Assembly (NCBI RefSeq): GCF_003020125.1
Contig: NZ_PYFW01000003.1
Span: 558,001 to 622,000, forward strand
Length of the DNA stretch: 64,000 bases
Source: Bradyrhizobium sp. MOS003
GTDB taxonomy: Bacteria; Pseudomonadota; Alphaproteobacteria; Rhizobiales; Xanthobacteraceae
Direction: 5' to 3'
Under the pieces are notes generated by a model, which saw only the letters and a list, made by a program, of their open reading frames with translations, searched no databases and was not told where the DNA came from. Positions 57,603 to 64,000 of this stretch are shown here, piece by piece (positions within the stretch are counted from its first letter, which is position 1; the number at the start of each line of letters is the position of its first letter). Made by a program: the position numbers and the translations under genes.

Positions 57603-57627
57603 GGCGGCCGCGTTTGCCGCGGCCGCC
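57603..57627 (+). terminator. Hairpin between norB and norQ
   Basis: GGCGGCCGC (57603-57611) and GCGGCCGCC (57619-57627), perfect 9-bp all-GC stem, 7-nt loop, 9 nt after the norB stop. No T run. Probably protects the norCB mRNA end or attenuates norQD. Confidence 0.6.
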
Positions 57628-57655
57628 TGCTTCCTGGAAAATCCGGAGAGACCTC

Positions 57656-58465
57656 ATGAAAGCTGCCTTTCACACGGTGACCTCGGCGCCCACGTTGCCG
57701 GCCTATGTTCCGTCCGGAAACGAATGCGAGCTTTTCGAACATGCCTGGCGACGTCGTCTGCCGGTTCTGCTCAAGGGGCCGACCGGCTGCGGCAAGACGC
57801 GCTTCGTTGCGCATATGGCGGCGCGGCTGGGCCTGCCGCTCCACACCGTTGCCTGTCATGACGATCTTACTGCCGCCGATCTCACCGGCCGCTATCTGCT
57901 CAGGGGCGGCGACACCGTGTGGACCGATGGTCCGCTGACGCGCGCCGTGCGCGAGGGCGGCATCTGCTATCTCGACGAGGTCGTGGAGGCCCGCAAGGAC
58001 GTCACCGTCGTGCTGCATCCTCTCACCGACGACCGCCGCATCCTGCCGCTGGAGCGGACCGGCGAGGAACTGGTGGCGCCGAACAGCTTCATGCTCGTCG
58101 TCTCCTACAATCCCGGCTACCAGACGCTGCTGAAGGCGCTGAAGCCATCGACGCGCCAGCGCTTCATCGCCATCGAATTCGGCTTCCTGCCGCCCGAGCA
58201 GGAGATCGCCGTCGTGTCCGCCGAAAGCGGGCTGTCACCGGAGCGTGTGCGGCCGCTGGTGGGGCTGGCTGGCCGGCTCCGTGCGCTCAGGGGCCACGAT
58301 CTGGAGGAGGGCGTCTCGACCCGGCTCGTGGTCTATTGCGCGACCTTGATCGCCGCGGGCACGCCGATCGCCGACGCCGTGCTGGCGGGCATGATCGAGC
58401 CGCTTACCGACGATTCCGACGTGAAGGCGGCGCTGCTGGACGTCGCGCGCGCCGTCATCGGGTGA
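57656..58465 (+). CDS. norQ: NorQ AAA+ ATPase
   Basis: 269-aa MoxR/CbbQ-type ATPase needed to activate NO reductase, thought to insert the non-haem iron together with NorD. Walker A GPTGCGKT at 41-48, Walker B GGICYLDEVVEA, sensor/arginine finger region VVSYNPGYQTLLKALKPSTRQRFIAIEFGF. Length as in NorQ (about 265-270). ATG at 57656 with CCGGAGAG upstream. Followed 10 nt later by norD. Confidence 0.94.
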   Translation: MKAAFHTVTSAPTLPAYVPSGNECELFEHAWRRRLPVLLKGPTGCGKTRFVAHMAARLGLPLHTVACHDDLTAADLTGRYLLRGGDTVWTDGPLTRAVREGGICYLDEVVEARKDVTVVLHPLTDDRRILPLERTGEELVAPNSFMLVVSYNPGYQTLLKALKPSTRQRFIAIEFGFLPPEQEIAVVSAESGLSPERVRPLVGLAGRLRALRGHDLEEGVSTRLVVYCATLIAAGTPIADAVLAGMIEPLTDDSDVKAALLDVARAVIG

Positions 58466-58475
58466 GGCCACGGCC

Positions 58476-60392
58476 ATGCTCGACTTTCTCGAACTGGAAG
58501 AGACGGTCGGTCGCGCCTGGCACCGGATGGTCGGCGGCACCGCGAGCTATCCGGTTCACGATGATCACGCCATTGCACTGACCGAGGTGAAGGGCCGGCT
58601 CGCGGTGATGTTCCGCGCACTCGGCGGTGAGAGTGGGGTGCAGATTGCAAGCGCAGGCGCGCGAAAATCGGGGCACCGTCTCGGCTGGCGCCAGCGCATC
58701 GGCCTCGGCGACGAACGATTGGAGCAGCCCGGCCGTGACGCTGCGGCCATCTTCCTCCCCGATCGCATCTCGATCTTTCCCGACCGCGCGTTGAATGCGG
58801 CGCTCTATCGCTGGCTTGCGGCCTGGTTCGCAGCCGCGCCGATCGAGACGATCACGGAAGCCGATCCGCTGCGGCGGGATCTTCTGGTCCTGCGCCGGGC
58901 GAGCGAGACGGCGGTGTTCGTGCTCACGCAATTTCCCGGCCTCGTCGCCGATTACGCCCAGCTCGCCGCGGCAACGGCCGTGGCCCGGCCTCGCCGCCCC
59001 CTGCCGCGCATCGAGCAGGAGGTCGAGCAGATCGTGCTGGCCCTGCTTGGCGCTGGAAAGTCGCCCGCGGGCACATTGTGGCCGGCGATGATGGGGACGG
59101 GTCCGCTGCCGGACAAAGCGCCGCCGGGCTATCATTCGATCCTGCCGTGCCCGCTATGGGGGGATTGCTGGACGCGCGAGCTCTCGCCCGCGCATGCCGG
59201 CGAAGACGAATGTGCCCCGGGTGCCGAGCCAGAGGCCCAGGACGATCGCAAGCGCTTTGCGGTGCGCGAGCGCGAGGACGATGCGAATCGCCGCGATCCT
59301 TTCGTGCTCAACCGCTTCGAGAAGATCCTCGCCATGGCCGAGATGGTCAACGTCGACCGTCCCTCGGACGACAGTGAGGACGAGGACGCGCAGAAGGCGG
59401 CCGACGATCTCGAGGAGATCACGCTCAGCCGGCGCACCGGCAAGCCGGCGAGCCGGTTCAAGTTCGATCTCGACCTGCCGCCCGAGGCCCTCGATGAATC
59501 GCGGCTGAATGCGGACCTCACCTACCCCGAATGGGATTACCGCAGCCGATCTTATCTGCCCGATCATTGCCGCGTGCTGGCGGGTGCGGCCTCCGAGCAA
59601 GGTGAGAGCTGGAGGCCCGACGACGCCATGCGCCGGCACATCCGCCAAGTGCGCCGCCGGTTCGAGGTGCTGCGGCCGCGCCACGAATTGATGCGCGCCC
59701 AGGTCGACGGACATGATCTCGATCTCGACGCGCTGGTGCGTGCGCAGTGCGATCTCCGCGCCGGCAGCAGCAGCGGTCTCGATCGCATCCATGTCGCGAT
59801 GCGCCCGCAAGGGCACGATCTTGCGGTTACGCTGCTCGTCGACGTCTCGCTGTCCACGGACGCCTGGGTCGACGGCTACCGCGTGCTCGACGTCGAGAAA
59901 GAGGCGCTGCTGGCGCTCGCCCACGGGATTTCTGCTTGCGGCGACCACCACAGCATCCTCACCTTCACCTCGCGCCGGCGGTCCTGGGTGCGGCTCGAGA
60001 CGGTCAAGGCCTTCGGCGAGCCGATGAGCCCGACAGTCGAGCGTCGCATCGGCGCGCTGAAGCCGGGCTATTACACGCGGATCGGCGCGGCGGTGCGCCA
60101 CGCCGCGGCCGAGCTCGCCCGCCAGCCGCAGCGCAAGAAGCTGCTGCTCGTTCTCACCGACGGCAAGCCGAACGACGTCGATCATTACGAGGGCCGCTTC
60201 GCGCTCGAAGACACCCGCAAATCGGTTCAAGAGGCTCGCCGGCTCGGCATCGCCGCCTTCGGCGTCACGGTGGACGCAACCGCGCAATCCTATTTCCCGA
60301 CCCTGTTCGGGCGCGGCGGCTATGCCATCGTCGGTAACATCAGGCGGTTGCCCGCGGCGCTGCCGGCGATCTATCGGCAGGTCGCGCACTGA
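58476..60392 (+). CDS. norD: NorD, VWA-domain NO reductase activation protein
   Basis: 638-aa soluble protein; partner of NorQ. Long N-terminal helical region (about 1-440) and a C-terminal von Willebrand A domain (about 445-635) with the MIDAS motif in VTLLVDVSLSTDAWVD (DxSxS) and TDGKPNDVDHYEGRFALEDT. Length is as in NorD (about 630-640). The middle section is very acidic (SDDSEDEDAQKAADDLEE). Last gene of norCBQD. Confidence 0.94.
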   Translation: MLDFLELEETVGRAWHRMVGGTASYPVHDDHAIALTEVKGRLAVMFRALGGESGVQIASAGARKSGHRLGWRQRIGLGDERLEQPGRDAAAIFLPDRISIFPDRALNAALYRWLAAWFAAAPIETITEADPLRRDLLVLRRASETAVFVLTQFPGLVADYAQLAAATAVARPRRPLPRIEQEVEQIVLALLGAGKSPAGTLWPAMMGTGPLPDKAPPGYHSILPCPLWGDCWTRELSPAHAGEDECAPGAEPEAQDDRKRFAVREREDDANRRDPFVLNRFEKILAMAEMVNVDRPSDDSEDEDAQKAADDLEEITLSRRTGKPASRFKFDLDLPPEALDESRLNADLTYPEWDYRSRSYLPDHCRVLAGAASEQGESWRPDDAMRRHIRQVRRRFEVLRPRHELMRAQVDGHDLDLDALVRAQCDLRAGSSSGLDRIHVAMRPQGHDLAVTLLVDVSLSTDAWVDGYRVLDVEKEALLALAHGISACGDHHSILTFTSRRRSWVRLETVKAFGEPMSPTVERRIGALKPGYYTRIGAAVRHAAAELARQPQRKKLLLVLTDGKPNDVDHYEGRFALEDTRKSVQEARRLGIAAFGVTVDATAQSYFPTLFGRGGYAIVGNIRRLPAALPAIYRQVAH

Positions 60393-60506
60393 GCCGGCGC
60401 GGATGGGGCCCATGGTGCCCCTGGATGGTGGCCACCCTTGCTGATAGGCTTGCCTCAGACTGATGAAGCAACTCTGCGCTGGAATGATTGCCGAAGGCCG
60501 AAGCGA

Positions 60507-61442
60507 ATGCTGATATCCTGCGGCGATGCGCTGGTTGATTTCGTGCCGACGCGAAATGCGCAAGGACGCGAGGCGGTGATGCCGGCGGTTGGCGGCTCCT
60601 GTCTCAACGTCGCCATCGGCCTGGCTCGGCTGGGTGCGCCCACCGGCTTCGTCGGCGGCATCTCGACCGATATGTTCGGGCGGATGATCGCAGATCATGC
60701 GGCGGCCTCCGACGTCGACCTCAACCTCGCCACCCGCAGTGATCACCAGACCACGCTCGCTTTCGTCCGCATCGTCGAGGGCGAGTCGCATTACGCCTTT
60801 TACGACTCCGAAACCGCGACGCGGAACTGGACCTACCGGCGTGGGACTGTTCCGTTCGCGCATGTGGAAGCCGTTCATGTCGGATCGACCACGCTCGTCA
60901 ACGATCGCGGCGCGGCGGAGACGATGGCGCTGATCGAGGACGCGCGGGCGTCATCGACGATCTCCTTCGATCCGAACTGCCGGCCCAATCTAATCAAGGA
61001 CAAGCCGGCCTATCTCGCGCGCATGGCCGAGTTCGCTGGCCGTGCGGATCTCATCAAGATGTCCAACGTCGACTTTGCCTATCTCTTCGGCGAGGAGCCT
61101 TACGAGCAGCGGGCGAACGCGATGCTCAGGCGGGGGACGAGCCTCGTTGTCATCACCCGCGGCCGCGATGGCGCCGTCGCATGGCATGCGGGGACAGGGC
61201 GCATCGAGGTCGCCGCGCCAAAGGTCGAGGTCGCCGATACGATCGGCGCGGGTGACAGCTTTCAGGCGGCGCTGCTCTTTGCCCTGTACAAGCAGGGACG
61301 CCTTGCCCGAGAGAAACTGGGGGGCATCGGCGCGGACGAGCTCCGCCGGTCGCTGTCCTTTGCCGCCAATTGCGCCGTGCTGACCTGCACCCGTCCCGGT
61401 GCCGATCCGCCTTGGAGCCACGACGTCGGGGGGGATTGGTAG
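60507..61442 (+). CDS. PfkB-family sugar kinase (fructokinase-like)
   Basis: 311-aa ribokinase-fold kinase. N-terminal ISCGDALVDFVPT, substrate motif GGSCLNVAIGLARLGAPTGFVGGISTDMFG, and the PfkB signature VEVADTIGAGDSFQAALL with the catalytic Asp (GAGDS). Transfers phosphate from ATP to a sugar, most likely fructose. The ATG at 60507 has a weak site (GAAG); an upstream in-frame start at 60438 would add a non-homologous stretch. Alone between norD and the amidase. Confidence 0.9.
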   Translation: MLISCGDALVDFVPTRNAQGREAVMPAVGGSCLNVAIGLARLGAPTGFVGGISTDMFGRMIADHAAASDVDLNLATRSDHQTTLAFVRIVEGESHYAFYDSETATRNWTYRRGTVPFAHVEAVHVGSTTLVNDRGAAETMALIEDARASSTISFDPNCRPNLIKDKPAYLARMAEFAGRADLIKMSNVDFAYLFGEEPYEQRANAMLRRGTSLVVITRGRDGAVAWHAGTGRIEVAAPKVEVADTIGAGDSFQAALLFALYKQGRLAREKLGGIGADELRRSLSFAANCAVLTCTRPGADPPWSHDVGGDW

Positions 61443-61566
61443 GCCGTACGGTCGGCTTACGTCGTTCCTGAGATGTCCCGGCGGACTGCCTCCATGCGTC
61501 CACCGAAATGGACAGGGCAGGTCCGCGCTGGCAAGGTCCCGCGCATCCTCACGCGAGCCGGTCCTC

Positions 61567-62988
61567 ATGAGCAACGACCTCTGCTTCCTATCTGCCACTG
61601 AGCTGCGCGAACGCATTGTCAGCAGGAGGGTCTCGCCGGTCGAGATCATCAGTACCGTGCTCGCCCGCGCCGAGGCGCTCCAGCCCGAGCTGAACTGCTT
61701 CATAACGATCTGCGGTGACGAGGCGATGGCGGCCGCGCGCGAAGCCGAACGCAAGGTGATGGCCGGCGAGGAGCTCGGCCTGCTCCACGGCATCCCCGTC
61801 ACCGTCAAGGACATCGTCAACACCAAGGGCGTCAAGACCACCTTCGGCGCGGTTCCCTACAAGGACAATGTGCCGACCGAGGATGCCGTCGCGGTGGCGC
61901 GGTTGAGCAGCCAAGGCGCGATCCTGATCGGCAAGACCACGACGCCGGAATTCGGCAGCAAGTGCCTGACGGATTCGCCTTTGTTCGGCCGCACCCGCAA
62001 CGCCTGGGACGCCGGACGTTCGTCCGGCGGCTCCAGCGGCGGCGCGGCGGTCGCGGTGGCCAGCGGCATCGCGCCGCTCGCGATCGCGACCGACGGCGGC
62101 GGCTCGACGCGAATTCCCGCTGCCTGCAATGGCGTGGTGGGTCTGAAGCAGAGCAACGGTGTGATCCCGCACAGCCAGGCGCTGGATGTGTTCGGCAACC
62201 AGACCTATGTCACGCCGATGACCCGCACCGTCGCCGACACCGCGCTGATGATGCAGGTGATGTCAGGTGAGGATGCCTGCGACCCCTGGTCGATCGGCGT
62301 CCCCGTGCCGGATTTCATCGGCACGGCTGCCCCGCGCGGCGATCTGCGCGGGCGACGGATCCTCTATTGCCTGACACCGCCGGGCCGTCCGGCGTCAGCC
62401 GAGGTCGCAGCCAGCTTCAAGGCGAGCCTCGACCGGCTGGCGGGGCTCGGCGCCGAGCTCGAGGAATTCTCCGGCGACGGTTTTGACATCGAGCCGATCT
62501 GGCGCGCCATCAACCACACGGTCTGGCGTACGCGCTTTGCGAAACTCGCGGCCGAGCACAGCGACGAACTGAGCGAGGCCTTCCTCAGGCAACTCTCGCT
62601 CGCGACCGAGGTCAGCGGCGTCGACTATCAGCAGGCGATGTTCGCGCGCACCGCGCTGTTCCGCCGCGTGCAATCGCTGCTTGCGCAGGGACACTTGCTG
62701 GCGATGCCGACGCTCACCCGCACCGCGCTGCCGATCGAGCAGGATCTGTTCGGAACTATCGAGATCGACGGAGCGCATTTCGACAGCGTCCGGCCTCACT
62801 GGTTCCCTTGGACCATGCCGTTCAACATGACCGGCCATCCCGCAATCAGCCTGCCTTCTGGCTTCGGCCGCGACGGCCTGCCGATCGGGCTTCAGCTCGT
62901 CGGGCACTTCCGTGCCGATGCCGAATTGCTGCGCGTCAGCGCACTGTTCGAGGCTTCAAGCGATCTCCTGTCCCGCTGGCCGGAATGA
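61567..62988 (+). CDS. Amidase (amidase-signature family)
   Basis: 473-aa amidase-signature hydrolase with the Ser-cisSer-Lys triad complete: Lys81 in GIPVTVKDIVNTKG, Ser156 in GRSSGGSSGGAAVAVA, and Ser180 in TDGGGSTRIPA. Hydrolyses a carboxylic amide to acid and ammonia; the family is broad and includes GatA, but gatA partners are absent here. The ATG at 61567 starts the conserved protein; the frame further upstream is unsupported. It is followed after 84 nt by a peptide-type ABC permease gene, so it may degrade an imported amide or peptide. Confidence 0.9.
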   Translation: MSNDLCFLSATELRERIVSRRVSPVEIISTVLARAEALQPELNCFITICGDEAMAAAREAERKVMAGEELGLLHGIPVTVKDIVNTKGVKTTFGAVPYKDNVPTEDAVAVARLSSQGAILIGKTTTPEFGSKCLTDSPLFGRTRNAWDAGRSSGGSSGGAAVAVASGIAPLAIATDGGGSTRIPAACNGVVGLKQSNGVIPHSQALDVFGNQTYVTPMTRTVADTALMMQVMSGEDACDPWSIGVPVPDFIGTAAPRGDLRGRRILYCLTPPGRPASAEVAASFKASLDRLAGLGAELEEFSGDGFDIEPIWRAINHTVWRTRFAKLAAEHSDELSEAFLRQLSLATEVSGVDYQQAMFARTALFRRVQSLLAQGHLLAMPTLTRTALPIEQDLFGTIEIDGAHFDSVRPHWFPWTMPFNMTGHPAISLPSGFGRDGLPIGLQLVGHFRADAELLRVSALFEASSDLLSRWPE

Positions 62989-63072
62989 CGCCCCGCCCAC
63001 GCAGCAACGGGCTTGCTTCCGGCTTCCGGACGTGTTGATCGTGCCCAAAGTGAGCTTCGAGCCTGAGCGCGC

Positions 63073-64000
63073 ATGAGCGTCTTTGTCCTCCGACGAGTGG
63101 TGACCTTGCTGGCGACGCTGGTCGGCGCTTCGCTGATCATCTTCCTCGTGCTCGATGCGCTGCCCGGCAACGCCGCGCAGATGCTGATGGGCGCCGATGC
63201 CTCGGCGGATGCGGTGCGCGCGCTCACGGTCAAGCTCGGGCTGGATCAGCCGTTGGCGGTTCGCTATCTGCAATGGATCAAAGGGCTCGTCGTCGGCGAT
63301 CTCGGCAACTCCTATGTCTACGGCACGCCGGTCGCCAGCCTGATCGCGGAGCGGCTGGTGCTGACCGTTCCGCTCGCGATCATGGCGATGACGATCACCG
63401 TGACGCTGGCGCTCACGGCCGGCATCTATACCGCCGCCAACCACAACAGGCTCGGCGATGTCGGCGTGATGTCGCTGACGCAGATCGGCATCGCGCTGCC
63501 GAATTTCTGGTTCGCGATCCTGCTGGTGCTGTTGTTCGCGGTGCGGCTGCAATGGCTCTCGGCGGGGGGATTTTCCGGCTGGGAGGATGGCATCTGGCTC
63601 GGCGTCAAGTCGCTGCTGCTGCCGGCGATCTCGCTCGCGGTGGTGCAGGCGGCGATCCTTGCGCGCGTCACACGCTCGGCGGTGCTCGAGGTGCTGCGCG
63701 AGGATTTTGTTCGAACGGCGCGCGCGAAGGGGCTCGGCAAAAGGGAGGTGCTGTGGAGCCACGTGCTCCGTAACGCCATGATTCCGGTCATGACGGTGAT
63801 GGGGCTGCAATTCGCCAATTTGCTCGCCGGCACCATCGTGATCGAGAACGTGTTCTACCTGCCGGGTCTCGGCCGCCTGATCTTCCAGTCAATCGCCAAC
63901 CGCGACCTGATCGTGGTGCGCAATTGCGTGATGCTGCTGGCGACCATGGTCGTCATCGTCAATTTTATCGTCGACGTGCTCTATGCCTTCATCGATCCCC
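63073..64000 (+). CDS. Dipeptide/nickel-type ABC permease (DppB-like), truncated by window end
   Basis: At least 309 aa of an inner-membrane permease running off the window. N-terminal MSVFVLRRVVTLLATLVGASLIIFLVLDALPGNAAQ and the VRYLQWIKGLVVGDLGNSYVYGTPV loop are typical of DppB/GsiC. The EAA-type loop is LREDFVRTARAKGLGKREVLWSHVLRNAMIPVMTV, and GTIVIENVFYLPGLGRLIFQSI follows. About six membrane segments. Nearly complete, since family members are about 305-340 aa. The binding protein, second permease and ATPases presumably follow outside the window. Confidence 0.93.
   Translation, partial: MSVFVLRRVVTLLATLVGASLIIFLVLDALPGNAAQMLMGADASADAVRALTVKLGLDQPLAVRYLQWIKGLVVGDLGNSYVYGTPVASLIAERLVLTVPLAIMAMTITVTLALTAGIYTAANHNRLGDVGVMSLTQIGIALPNFWFAILLVLLFAVRLQWLSAGGFSGWEDGIWLGVKSLLLPAISLAVVQAAILARVTRSAVLEVLREDFVRTARAKGLGKREVLWSHVLRNAMIPVMTVMGLQFANLLAGTIVIENVFYLPGLGRLIFQSIANRDLIVVRNCVMLLATMVVIVNFIVDVLYAFIDP

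Noticed and set aside
59154..60878. 574-codon minus-strand frame across norD and the start of the sugar kinase
   Set aside because: Shadow of norD; norD itself has its VWA domain and MIDAS motif in the plus frame.
62956..63810. 284-codon minus-strand frame near the window end
   Set aside because: Opposite to the DppB-like permease, which has clear membrane segments and family motifs.
1..64000. CRISPR array, tRNA, rRNA, insertion sequence or prophage
   Set aside because: No regularly spaced direct repeats, no cloverleaf or rRNA-like tracts, no transposase, integrase or phage structural protein was seen by eye. Systematic tRNA or IS searches were not possible.

Overview
The window looks like a chromosomal segment of a Bradyrhizobium-type alphaproteobacterium. 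The evidence is uniformly high GC with G/C-rich third codon positions, the families present (oxc/frc oxalate genes, ChvE-GguAB, norCBQD with a detached norE, tripartite tricarboxylate transporter), FixK/FNR-type TTG-N8-CAA boxes, and several mosaic inverted repeats of the kind common in Bradyrhizobium intergenic DNA. This assignment is by recognition; no search was run. I see no rRNA, tRNA, CRISPR array, insertion sequence or prophage. Nearly all of the window is catabolic and transport operons.

Layout. 1-1270: a cold-shock gene and three small proteins. 1.5-8.9 kb: oxalate module, with gntR-oxc-frc on the minus strand divergent from a large NDP-forming acyl-CoA synthetase gene. Two identical 17-bp palindromes lie between them, and an IclR regulator follows. 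9.0-12.0 kb: tctCBA-type transporter. 12.0-14.7 kb: NYN/LOTUS-type protein and adenine deaminase. 14.9-18.4 kb: gcl-hyi-glxR glyoxylate-to-glycerate pathway. 18.5-22.8 kb: small exported protein, VanZ-like protein, a split two-subunit TPP decarboxylase divergent from a 2-hydroxyacid dehydrogenase, a 70-aa protein behind a perfect FixK-type box, and a GNAT acetyltransferase. 22.8-25.2 kb: Orn/Lys/Arg decarboxylase. 25.3-29.0 kb: PaoABC-like molybdenum aldehyde oxidoreductase. 29.2-33.9 kb: minus-strand operon acyl-CoA ligase, TetR, Baeyer-Villiger monooxygenase, DsbA-like protein. It is divergent from a five-gene branched-chain-type ABC importer (34.0-38.8 kb). 38.9-40.3 kb: small membrane protein and a YeiH-type transporter.

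40.4-54.3 kb is a sugar island. It holds a FAH-family sugar-acid dehydratase, a complete YtfQRT-YjfF-like (galactofuranose-type) importer, a GntR regulator, a Gfo/Idh/MocA sugar 1-dehydrogenase, aldose 1-epimerase, SMP-30 lactonase, and a complete ChvE-GguA-GguB importer. Together these give uptake and non-phosphorylative oxidation of L-arabinose/D-galactose-type sugars. The aldonate dehydratase and the final aldehyde dehydrogenase are not in the window. 54.5-60.4 kb: norEF and norCBQD nitric oxide reductase genes, with TTG-N8-CAA boxes before norE and norC and an unannotated-looking 51-aa membrane protein gene on the opposite strand. 60.5-64.0 kb: PfkB sugar kinase, amidase, and the start of a dipeptide-type ABC permease cut by the window edge.

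Common themes are tight ATGA/GTGA overlaps inside operons, regulators embedded in or divergent from the operons they probably control, and a hairpin after the first (binding-protein) gene of each of the three complete ABC importers. Oxalate (oxc/frc) and glyoxylate (gcl-hyi-glxR) modules lie within 10 kb, which suggests that C2 compounds can be used for both energy and carbon.
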